A stretch of 25,679 nucleotides of DNA from DASVEE01 sp036399695 (lineage in GTDB: Bacteria; Acidobacteriota; Thermoanaerobaculia; Gp7-AA8): the NCBI GenBank assembly GCA_036399695.1, contig DASWMP010000192.1:1-25679 (forward strand), written 5' to 3'. Below the pieces are notes generated by a model. That model saw only the letters and a list, made by a program, of their open reading frames with translations. It was not told where the DNA came from and did not search any database. Position 1 is the first letter of the stretch. Each line of letters begins with the position of its first letter. This document shows, piece by piece, positions 8,180 through 14,403 of the stretch. The translations under genes were made by a program, and so were the position numbers.

Positions 8180-9187
8180 ATGCCATCAGCCGTCCTGCCG
8201 TTTGCCCACGGCTCGCGCTTCTCCCTCCGCCGAGGCGAGACGCTGCGTGCCGACTTTGCCGATGACGTGCGCCGCGGACTCACCGCCGCCCACAAGACCC
8301 TGCCGCCCCGCTGGTTCTACGACGACCTCGGCTCGGCACTGTTCGAAGCCATCTGTCAGCTCCCCGAGTACTACGTCACACGGGCCGAGACCGACGTCCT
8401 CACCACCCACGCCGCCGAGATCGCCAAAGCCTTCGGCCCGCACATCCGTGTGACGGAGCTCGGCAGCGGCAGCGCGCGCAAGACGCGCATCCTCCTCGAC
8501 GCCATCACCGCCCGCCAGCCGGAGCTCGAATACATCCCGGTCGACGTGGACGCCGGCATGCTCGAGGCCAGCGGCCAGGCGCTGGTCGCCGAGTACGACG
8601 CCATGCGCGTGACTGCCATCTGCGCCGACTTCGGCCGCCCCTCCACCGCGCTGCGCGACAGCTTCACCAATGGGCCGCGCAACATCGTGCTCTTCCTCGG
8701 CTCGTCGATCGGCAACCTCGACCCGCTCGCCGCCGCCGCGATGCTCACCGATCTCCGCACCGTCCTCGCCCCCGGCGATGCCCTCTTCCTCGGCGCCGAT
8801 CTCCGCAAGGCAAAGACGATCCTCGAACCCGCCTACGACGATCCTCTCGGCGTCACCGCCGCTTTCAACCTCAACGTCCTCGCGCGCATCAACCGGGAGC
8901 TCGGCGGCCACTTCGACCTCCGCGCCTTCAGCCACCGCGCCTTCTACGACCAGGAGCACGGACGGATCGAGATGCACCTCGTCAGCCTCCTCGATCAGCT
9001 CGTGCACATCGACGCTCTCGAGCTGGAGATCGCCTTCGCCGAAACCGAGACGATCCACACCGAGAACTCCTACAAATATGACGAAGCAACGCTCGCGAAT
9101 CTGGCGGCGGCCGGAGGCTTCGCCATCGAGCAGACGTGGACGGATCGCAACGATTTGTTCGTCGACGCACTGCTCGTCGCACGCTGA
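8180..9187 (+). CDS. egtD: L-histidine N-alpha-methyltransferase (EgtD)
   Basis: A 335-residue SAM-dependent methyltransferase of the EgtD family, which trimethylates the alpha-amino group of histidine to hercynine, the first step of ergothioneine synthesis. The opening PPRWFYDDLGSALFEAI and PEYYVTRAE (Y65) match the family's N-terminal histidine-binding lid. The SAM loop is ELGSGSARKT (93-102). LFLGSSIGNLDP gives the asparagine (N179) that contacts the substrate, followed by AYDDPLGV (Y219). TENSYKY (E295, S297) supplies the glutamate and serine that hold the imidazole in the mycobacterial enzyme. Length is normal. No egtB or egtC-like gene is nearby, so the pathway is either completed elsewhere or stops at hercynine. 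Confidence 0.92.
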   Translation: MPSAVLPFAHGSRFSLRRGETLRADFADDVRRGLTAAHKTLPPRWFYDDLGSALFEAICQLPEYYVTRAETDVLTTHAAEIAKAFGPHIRVTELGSGSARKTRILLDAITARQPELEYIPVDVDAGMLEASGQALVAEYDAMRVTAICADFGRPSTALRDSFTNGPRNIVLFLGSSIGNLDPLAAAAMLTDLRTVLAPGDALFLGADLRKAKTILEPAYDDPLGVTAAFNLNVLARINRELGGHFDLRAFSHRAFYDQEHGRIEMHLVSLLDQLVHIDALELEIAFAETETIHTENSYKYDEATLANLAAAGGFAIEQTWTDRNDLFVDALLVAR

Positions 9188-9220
9188 CCTACAAAGCGTA
9201 GAGCGCCTTTGCGCATGCGG

Positions 9221-9280
9221 TGCGCACGATAGCCGCGCCGGGGCGTCATCCGCTTGCTTTGAACCCCGTTTGCGCACGAT
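9221..9280 (+). promoter_or_regulatory. Direct repeats upstream of the Crp/Fnr gene
   Basis: The 10-mer TGCGCACGAT occurs exactly at 9221-9230 and 9271-9280, 50 bases apart, and related TTTGCGC strings lie at 9208-9214 and near 9290. The spacer 9188-9435 has no gene. These could be regulator sites, but in a GC-rich genome short GC strings recur by chance, so the call is weak. Confidence 0.3.
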
Positions 9281-9396
9281 CGATCACGATTTGCGCGACT
9301 CCTCTGCTCACCCGCGCTGCCACTGAAAATGCGCCACTTTCTGCACGCGGTAGCCGATCGGCTGCATGGATGGAAGTCCGTGTTCAATTCTGAACT

Positions 9397-9428
9397 GACG
9401 CAGCGCACACGACTACCTACGCTGCGTC
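9397..9428 (+). promoter_or_regulatory. Inverted repeat directly before the Crp/Fnr start
   Basis: GACGCAGCG (9397-9405) and CGCTGCGTC (9420-9428) are perfect 9-base inverted repeats with a 14-base loop, ending seven bases before the ATG at 9436. It could be an operator for autoregulation or an mRNA hairpin that covers the start region. No Shine-Dalgarno sequence is visible there. Confidence 0.5.
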
Positions 9429-9435
9429 GCACTCT

Positions 9436-10113
9436 ATGCCCATTCGTGACGGAAGCGCACGTGCGCAAGACCCGTCCCTCCGCGACGTACTCGAGAGAGA
9501 AGAGCTCCAGTTTCTGCGCATCAGGTACAACGCGCACGACTCGATCTACGCCGCCGGAGAGACAGACGATTCGCTGTACCTGATCGAATCAGGGCAGGTG
9601 AAGGTGTACCTCTCGTCCGAGAGTGGCAAGGACTGCCTGCTCGCCATCTACGCCGACGGCGACGTGTTCGGCGAGTCCTGCTTCGCCGGGTCGGAGAAGC
9701 GGCACGAGAGCGCCGCGGCGATGCTGCCGACGACCGTGCGCCGCATCGCCCGCCGCGATGCGGTGGCGGAGGTCACACGTGCCGGCGCGATGGAAGCGCT
9801 GCTACGCCATCTCTCCACGCGAGCCGTCGAGCGCGAGCAGGCGGTGTTCGACCTCGGCACGATGTCGGCCGAGCGCCGCCTCGCGAAGGTGCTGCTCGAG
9901 CTGGCGCAGAAGCTCGGTGCCGAGGACGGCGGGTTCCTCCACATCGTGCAGCGCATCTCGCACGAAGAGCTCTCCCAGATTGTCGGCACCACACGTCCGC
10001 GGATCACCGCCTTCATGCAGCAGTTCCGCAAGCTGGGACTCATCGACACCTCCGGCCCACGTTCGATCCGCGTCCACAGGCAGAAGACGATCGACTACCT
10101 CGCCGCCGACTGA
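9436..10113 (+). CDS. Crp/Fnr-family transcription regulator
   Basis: A 225-residue regulator with an N-terminal cyclic-nucleotide-binding-type domain (about residues 15-125, including IYAAGETDDSLYLIESGQVK and GDVFGES) and a C-terminal winged helix (about 145-222). The helix-turn-helix lies in ISHEELSQIVGTTRPRIT, with recognition helix TTRPRITAFMQQFRKLGLI. The FGE-S part of the cAMP pocket is kept, but the Arg-Ser pair that holds the cyclic phosphate in CRP reads Glu-Ser (E91, S92). There is also no N-terminal cysteine cluster as in Fnr, so the signal is unknown. A small ORF follows three bases downstream, probably in the same transcript. Targets are unknown. Confidence 0.9.
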   Translation: MPIRDGSARAQDPSLRDVLEREELQFLRIRYNAHDSIYAAGETDDSLYLIESGQVKVYLSSESGKDCLLAIYADGDVFGESCFAGSEKRHESAAAMLPTTVRRIARRDAVAEVTRAGAMEALLRHLSTRAVEREQAVFDLGTMSAERRLAKVLLELAQKLGAEDGGFLHIVQRISHEELSQIVGTTRPRITAFMQQFRKLGLIDTSGPRSIRVHRQKTIDYLAAD

Positions 10114-10116
10114 CCG

Positions 10117-10362
10117 ATGCCCTCCCCCGCAACGCTCTTCCACGATGTCCTCGTCGTCTGCGATCAGACCGGCGAAGAGTGGACCGCCGCCACGGCGGAG
10201 GTCAGAGAAGGACTGGTTTACGTGCCCATGCCCACGTTCACCTACACCCCCGGGCGCACCTACACCCTGACCGGGCGAGACGGCGGCGAACGGCTGCGGA
10301 GCTTTTTGAGCGTTACGGTGGAGTGGCCGCGCTCGGCCGATGGTGTGGTGGCGTTCCGGTAG
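10117..10362 (+). CDS. Small hypothetical protein
   Basis: An 81-residue ORF starting three bases after the Crp/Fnr stop, on the same strand, so probably co-transcribed. The sequence is mostly beta-like with no cysteine pairs, signal peptide or membrane segment (VCDQTGEEWTAATAEVREG, then VPMPTFTYTPGRTYTL). I do not recognise the family. The spacing and the strong hairpin right after its stop (10369-10409) support it as the last gene of a two-gene unit. Confidence 0.6.
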   Translation: MPSPATLFHDVLVVCDQTGEEWTAATAEVREGLVYVPMPTFTYTPGRTYTLTGRDGGERLRSFLSVTVEWPRSADGVVAFR

Positions 10363-10368
10363 TGGCCG

Positions 10369-10409
10369 CGATTTCCGGCGCTGGTTCCGGAACCGTTTCC
10401 CGGAAATCG
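10369..10409 (+). terminator. Two-tier hairpin after the Crp/Fnr operon
   Basis: CGATTTCCGG (10369-10378) pairs perfectly with CCGGAAATCG (10400-10409). Inside, GGTTCCGGAACC (10383-10394) is a perfect palindrome. It begins six bases after the stop of the small ORF and lies before the tRNA promoter, so termination is a reasonable role. There is no T-run. Confidence 0.55.
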
Positions 10410-10429
10410 GAAATCGGAAATCGCCAATC
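10402..10429. repeat. Heptamer array (GGAAATC)
   Basis: Three exact tandem copies of GGAAATC (10402-10422) are followed by a degenerate fourth, GCCAATC (10423-10429). The array begins inside the right arm of the preceding hairpin. Confidence 0.75.
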
Positions 10430-10456
10430 CCTGTTCTCCGCCAACGTAACGGCCAG

Positions 10457-10485
10457 TTGCCTCCATCCTCGCCTGCCGTTATGAT
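10457..10485 (+). promoter_or_regulatory. Sigma-70-type promoter of tRNA-His
   Basis: TTGCCT (10457-10462) and TATGAT (10480-10485) are separated by exactly 17 bases. Transcription would start around 10492-10495, only a few bases before the mature tRNA 5' end. This is the best-formed -35/-10 pair seen in the window. Confidence 0.75.
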
Positions 10486-10496
10486 TCGCCTCCCGT

Positions 10497-10573
10497 GCCG
10501 GGGTAGCTCAGTTGGTTAGAGCGCTGGATTGTGGATCCAGAGGTCGACGGTTCGAGCCCGTCCCTCGGTACCA
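10497..10573 (+). tRNA. tRNA-His (GTG anticodon), A73 type without G-1
   Basis: All four arms fold. The acceptor is GCCGGGG with CCTCGGT (G1-T72 and G5-T68 wobbles). The D arm is GCTC/GAGC and the anticodon arm is CTGGA-TTGTGGA-TCCAG with anticodon GTG at 34-36. The variable loop has five bases, the T arm is GACGG/CCGTC with loop TTCGAGC, and CCA is encoded. The discriminator base is A (10570) rather than the C73 found in nearly all bacterial tRNA-His. The base at -1 is T (10496), not G, so the normal G-1:C73 identity pair cannot form. A T-1:A73 pair is possible on paper. It has its own promoter and lies 115 bases before hisS. Confidence 0.95.
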
Positions 10574-10576
10574 ACC

Positions 10577-10591
10577 CCCGCCTTCGGCGGG
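10577..10591 (+). terminator. GC hairpin directly after tRNA-His
   Basis: CCCGCC-TTC-GGCGGG forms a 6-bp stem starting four bases after the encoded CCA. No T-run follows. It may mark the 3' end for processing or slow the polymerase. Read-through into hisS remains possible. Confidence 0.45.
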
Positions 10592-10657
10592 ATTGAGAAT
10601 TGAGGATTGAGGAAGCGATCGCGACGCCGCGAATCCTCAATCCTCAATCCTCAATCC
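10590..10657. repeat. Heptamer-built inverted repeat between tRNA-His and hisS
   Basis: The left arm (10590-10613) and right arm (10634-10657) are 24-base inverted repeats with one mismatch. Each arm is made of a heptamer: GATTGAG-type units on the left, TCCTCAA units (three exact copies) on the right. The 20-base loop includes GCGATCGC. It lies in the probable 5' leader of hisS and could form a long hairpin in RNA. Confidence 0.8.
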
Positions 10658-10688
10658 GACAAAGCCGCGGCGCCGAAGAGGCCCATAA

Positions 10689-12113
10689 ATGACCAACACC
10701 GTTGAGCCGCGGCTGTCGCGAGGTCTCCGCGACCTGCTGCCCGACCAGTCTCTCGCCCGGCAGAAGATGATCGATACGATCCGGGGCGTCTACGAGCTGT
10801 ACGGCTTCGTACCCCTCGCCACCCCTGCCGTCGAGTTCCTCGACGTCCTCTCCGGCTCCGCCGGCCAGGAAGCGCAGTCGTCGATCTTCCGCGTCACGAA
10901 TCCCGAACGCGAAGAGCTCGGACTGCGCTTCGACCTCACGGTCCCGCTCGCGCGCGTCATCGCGCAGTACCAGGAGTTGCCGCGCCCCTTCCGCCGCTAT
11001 CAGGTGTCGCCCGTCTGGCGCGCCGACAAGCCGGACAAGGGACGCTTTCGCGAGTTCACGCAGTTCGACCTCGACTCCGTCGGCACGGAAAGCGAGATCG
11101 CCGATACCGAGATCATCGCCGGGATGTGCGACACCCTCTCGGCACTCGACGTCGGCCCCTATCTCGTCCGCTTCTCCAGCCGCGCCGTCCTCAACCTGCT
11201 GCTCGACTACGCCTCCATCCCTCACGAGCAGGGCGCCGACGTCTTCCGCGTCCTCGACAAGCTCGACAAAGTCGGCCTCAAGAAGGTCGGCCTCGAGCTG
11301 ATGGACGGCTACAAGGACGAATCCGGCGACACCATCCGCGGCGTCGGCCTCTCCCGCGATCAGGTCGACCGCATCGAGCGGTTCCTGGCCGTCAAGGCGG
11401 ACGCCCGCCGCGATGTCCTGACGCAGGTGCGCGAGCTCTTCACCGGCGTCGAAGGCGCCGGCGCACAGCTCGACGTCATCGAGCGCATCTCCAGCCATCT
11501 CTACGCCCTCGGCTACGGCGACGACCGGGTCTCCCTCGACCTCTCCATCGCCCGCGGGCTCGCCTACTACACCGGGCCCGTGTTCGAGGCCATCCTCCTC
11601 GACGCGCCGCAGTTCGGCTCCGTCTTCGGCGGCGGCCGTTACGACAACCTCGTGATGCGCTTCCTCGGACAGCCGATCCCCGCCGTCGGCGCCTCCATCG
11701 GCGTCGATCGCCTGCTCTCCGCCCTCACGCACCTCGGCAAGATCGAAGAACGCCGCTCCACCTCCCGCGTCCTCATCACCAACATGGACGCCTCGCTCGC
11801 CGGCGACTACGTGGCCATGACCTGGGAGCTGCGCCGCGCCGGCATCCCGGCCGAGTTCTACCTCGGCAACGCCAAAGGCCCGGGCAAGCAGCTCAAGTAC
11901 GCCGACGCCATCGACATCCCCCTGGCTGTCCTCTACGGCTCAAACGAAAAAGAGCAGGGCACCGTCACGATCAAGGACCTCATCGCCGGACGTGAGCGCG
12001 CCAAGCCGGTCGCCGACCGCAAGGAGTACCTCTCCCAGCGCGCCGGTCAGGTCAACGTGCCGCGCACGGAGCTCGTCGAGACCATCCGTCGCATGCTCGC
12101 GGAGATCGGATGA
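10689..12113 (+). CDS. hisS: Histidyl-tRNA synthetase, eukaryote/alphaproteobacteria-like
   Basis: A 474-residue class II synthetase that charges tRNA-His in the cytoplasm. RGLRDLLPDQ and motif 1 open the catalytic core. Motif 2 is VSPVWRADKPDKGRFREF followed by TQFDLDSVG (about residues 106-132). The histidine-specific loop is SIARGLAYYTGPVFE (286-300), motif 3 is GASIGVDRL (335-343), and an anticodon-binding domain closes the protein (about 358-450). Ordinary bacterial enzymes have an ERPQxGRxRQFHQ-type motif 2. The form here resembles eukaryotic and alphaproteobacterial HisRS, which read A73. That fits the A73 tRNA-His lying just upstream. GAAGAGG eight to fourteen bases before the ATG at 10689 is a good ribosome-binding site. 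The stop overlaps the hutH start as ATGA. Confidence 0.96.
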   Translation: MTNTVEPRLSRGLRDLLPDQSLARQKMIDTIRGVYELYGFVPLATPAVEFLDVLSGSAGQEAQSSIFRVTNPEREELGLRFDLTVPLARVIAQYQELPRPFRRYQVSPVWRADKPDKGRFREFTQFDLDSVGTESEIADTEIIAGMCDTLSALDVGPYLVRFSSRAVLNLLLDYASIPHEQGADVFRVLDKLDKVGLKKVGLELMDGYKDESGDTIRGVGLSRDQVDRIERFLAVKADARRDVLTQVRELFTGVEGAGAQLDVIERISSHLYALGYGDDRVSLDLSIARGLAYYTGPVFEAILLDAPQFGSVFGGGRYDNLVMRFLGQPIPAVGASIGVDRLLSALTHLGKIEERRSTSRVLITNMDASLAGDYVAMTWELRRAGIPAEFYLGNAKGPGKQLKYADAIDIPLAVLYGSNEKEQGTVTIKDLIAGRERAKPVADRKEYLSQRAGQVNVPRTELVETIRRMLAEIG

Positions 12114-13834
12114 CGAACGCCGTCACCCTCGATGGCGAATCGCTGACAATCGCCGATCTCGTCGCGGTCGCCCGCCAGGGCGCGCGCGTGGAGCGGCACC
12201 CCTCGACCGACGAGCGCGTCGCCCGCAGCGAAGCGACGATCGCCCAGGTCGTACAGAACTACCGCGAAGCCTACGAGGCCGGCCGTCCGGCGCCGAATGA
12301 ATACGGCGTCACCACCGGCTTCGGCGAGTTCAAGGACAAGCCGATCGCCCCGGCCGACCTCGAGCAACTGCAACGCAACCTGCTGCTGTCGCACTCCGTT
12401 GGCGTCGGCGACAACACCGATCCGGACGACCTCTCGAACTACTTCGCGCCCGAGGTCGTGCGCGGCGCGCTCGTGACGCGGCTGAACGCGTTCCTCAAGG
12501 GGCACTCCGGCGTGCGCCGCAAGCTCGTCGACATCGTGCAGGCGATGCTCAACAAGGGCGTCATCCCGCTCGTCCCGCTGCGGGGCTCCGTCGGCGCCAG
12601 CGGCGACCTCTGCCCGCTCTCGCACCTCTTCGTCACGCTCCTCGGCGTCGGCCGTTTCTACACGACTGCCGACCGGACGTTGCGTCCCGCCACCGACCTG
12701 CCGGAAGTCCTCGGCTTCACGGCCGAGGAGCTCAAACCGACCTTCAAGGAAGGGCTGGGCCTCGTCAACGGCGCCAACTTCTCCGCCGCCATGCTCGCCC
12801 TGGCCGTCTACGATGCCGAGCGTCTCGCCGACATCGCCGACTCCGCCGCCGCCATCACCCTCGAAGCGATGTGCGGCTGCACCCGTGCGCTGGACGAGAA
12901 GGTCCACCAGCAGCGCGGCCACGCCGGCCAGATCGAAAGCGCCCGGCGCATCCGCGAGGCCGTCATCGGCTCGAAGCTCGTCGAGCGCGCCGGCGCCGTG
13001 CAGGACGCTTACTCGCTGCGCTGCGCGCCGCAGGTGCATGGCGCCACGCGCGACACGATCCGCTTCGTCCGCACCATCGCCGAAAAAGAGATCAACGCTG
13101 CCACGGACAACCCCCTCTTCTTCCCCGACGAGGGCGATCCGTTCGATCTCCAGTTCGCCGCCAACTGGCCCGAGTGGTACCACGGCGACCGCCGTCTCGC
13201 CTACTCGGCCGGCAACTTCCACGGCCAGCCGCTCGCGCTCAGCGCCGACTTCCTGGCCATCGCCGTCCACGAGCTGGGCAACATCAGCGAGCGCCGCACC
13301 CAGATGATGCTGGACGGCGTCCACAACCGCGGCTTACCGCAGAACCTGACGACCCGCCCCGGCGTGAACTCCGGCCTCATGATCGCCCAGTACACCGCCG
13401 CCTCGGTCGTCTCCGAGAACAAGGTCCTCTGCCACCCCGCCTCGGTCGATTCCATCCCCACCGGCGCGAATACCGAGGACCATGTGTCGATGTCCACGCA
13501 CGCCGCCCGCAAATTGCGCGGCGTCCTGGCCAACGTCGAAGCCGTCCTCGCCATCGAGCTGATGTGCGCCGCCCAGGCCGTCGAATGGCGCGTCACCTTC
13601 AGCTTCGACCCGAATAAACCTGCCCCGAAGCTCCTCGACCTCGCCGCCGCCGACGAACAGGCCCGGGAGTTCGAGACCCGCGTTCAGGACCACGGCGGCG
13701 ACATCGCCCCCCACCTCGGCACCGGCTCCCGCGACCTCTACCTCCGCATCCGCGAAGCCTGCAGACCGGTCTTCCACGACCGCCCGCTGGACGGCGACAT
13801 CCGCGCGGTGCGCAAGCTGATCCAGTCGTCCTGA
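12110..13834 (+). CDS. hutH: Histidine ammonia-lyase
   Basis: A 574-residue member of the aromatic amino acid lyase family, turning histidine into urocanate and ammonia. The catalytic tyrosine is in YGVTTGFG (Y65). The triad that cyclises to the MIO cofactor is A163-S164-G165 in GSVGASGDLCPLSHL. Residues S94-H95 in LLLSHSVGVG are the pair typical of histidine, rather than phenylalanine or tyrosine, specificity. DSIPTGANTEDHVSM is the usual C-terminal active-site segment. The protein is about 60 residues longer than most HutH. No hutU, hutI or hutG is nearby. Its ATG overlaps the hisS stop by four bases, so histidine charging and breakdown are translated from one message. Confident for a lyase, slightly less for the substrate. 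Confidence 0.93.
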   Translation: MTNAVTLDGESLTIADLVAVARQGARVERHPSTDERVARSEATIAQVVQNYREAYEAGRPAPNEYGVTTGFGEFKDKPIAPADLEQLQRNLLLSHSVGVGDNTDPDDLSNYFAPEVVRGALVTRLNAFLKGHSGVRRKLVDIVQAMLNKGVIPLVPLRGSVGASGDLCPLSHLFVTLLGVGRFYTTADRTLRPATDLPEVLGFTAEELKPTFKEGLGLVNGANFSAAMLALAVYDAERLADIADSAAAITLEAMCGCTRALDEKVHQQRGHAGQIESARRIREAVIGSKLVERAGAVQDAYSLRCAPQVHGATRDTIRFVRTIAEKEINAATDNPLFFPDEGDPFDLQFAANWPEWYHGDRRLAYSAGNFHGQPLALSADFLAIAVHELGNISERRTQMMLDGVHNRGLPQNLTTRPGVNSGLMIAQYTAASVVSENKVLCHPASVDSIPTGANTEDHVSMSTHAARKLRGVLANVEAVLAIELMCAAQAVEWRVTFSFDPNKPAPKLLDLAAADEQAREFETRVQDHGGDIAPHLGTGSRDLYLRIREACRPVFHDRPLDGDIRAVRKLIQSS

Positions 13835-13858
13835 AGCCGTCACGCCCGTCATGTGTCC

Positions 13859-13864
13859 TACGAT
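13859..13864 (+). promoter_or_regulatory. Candidate -10 element for the ACT gene
   Basis: TACGAT is followed by six bases and then ATG at 13871, the same spacing as TAGAAT before the M16 gene, and it would give a leaderless message. No -35 box is evident, and the gene might instead be read from the hisS-hutH transcript, whose last gene ends at 13834. Confidence 0.35.
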
Positions 13865-13870
13865 GGCGGC

Positions 13871-14278
13871 ATGATCGATCTGCAGATTACCCTGGAGCAC
13901 AGGCCGGGCGCGCTGGCGGAGATGGGCGAAGCCCTCGGCAAAGCCGGCGTCAGCATCGAAGGCGGCGGCGTCTTCGCCACAGGCGGCGCCGGCGTCGCTC
14001 ACTTCCTCTTCACCGACGGTGCCGCCGCGCGCGAAGCGCTGGAAGCGGCCGGCATCCGCGTCGTCGCCGCACGAGAGGTGCTCGTACAGAAGCTGCGTCA
14101 GGGAGAGCCCGGCCAGCTCGGACGCATCGCCCGCCGCATGGCCGAAGCAGGAGTGAACATCGAGGTCCAGTACAGCGACCACGACCACAACCTCATCCTC
14201 GTCGTCGACGACCCCGAACGGGGCCGCCTCGTCTCAGAACAGTGGACGCGCGAATCACGCGTTCCGGCCGACGAGTGA
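13871..14278 (+). CDS. Tandem ACT-domain protein
   Basis: A 135-residue protein made almost wholly of two ACT domains: residues 3-65 with EHRPGALAEMGEALGKAGVS, and about 70-125 with PGQLGRIARRMAEAGVNIE. ACT domains bind amino acids and act as regulatory modules. Stand-alone tandem forms are common near amino-acid genes, but their roles are mostly unproved. It lies 36 bases after hutH on the same strand, so histidine is a plausible ligand (inference from position). A GTG at 13853 would add six residues. The ATG at 13871 is preferred because the ACT fold starts there and TACGAT lies six bases before it. There is no catalytic domain. Confidence 0.85.
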   Translation: MIDLQITLEHRPGALAEMGEALGKAGVSIEGGGVFATGGAGVAHFLFTDGAAAREALEAAGIRVVAAREVLVQKLRQGEPGQLGRIARRMAEAGVNIEVQYSDHDHNLILVVDDPERGRLVSEQWTRESRVPADE

Positions 14279-14393
14279 GTGGCCGGGTCTCACGAGTGAG
14301 ACTTCGGGGCTGACTAGTGAGACTCCGGGTCTGACTAGTGAGAACTTCGCATGTCACTCGTGAGGTGCCGGCTCTCACTCATGAACCGGAAGG
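14268..14393. repeat. Six degenerate 21-bp tandem units
   Basis: Units begin at 14268, 14289, 14310, 14331, 14352 and 14373, each exactly 21 bases. The first four carry ACGAGTGAG or ACTAGTGAG in the same register followed by a CCGGGT/TTCGGGG-like tail. The last two carry the inverted core (TCACTCGTGAG, CTCACTCATGA). CTCACGAGTGA (14289-14299) is the reverse complement of TCACTCGTGAG (14354-14364). The array starts within the last codons of the ACT gene and fills the spacer between convergent genes, so it may also act as a two-way terminator. Confidence 0.75.
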
Positions 14394-14403
14394 CTCAGCA
14401 CAC

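Noticed and set aside
7983..8186. 67-codon minus frame in the divergent spacer before egtD
   Set aside because: No start context, no similarity, and it overlaps both putative promoters.
12047..13324. 425-codon minus frame opposite hutH, and similar ones opposite hisS (10644-11732) and egtD (8186-9277)
   Set aside because: No recognisable motifs; they mirror conserved enzymes with intact active sites.
10117..13834. Genomic island at the tRNA-His
   Set aside because: No integrase, no repeated tRNA 3' end further downstream in the window, and the following genes are housekeeping in type.
14193..14378. Minus frame with a seven-residue repeat (LTSQTRS-like) over the 21-bp array
   Set aside because: The peptide repeat is a by-product of the 21-base DNA period. 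It overlaps the ACT gene's end and has no ribosome-binding site that I can see.
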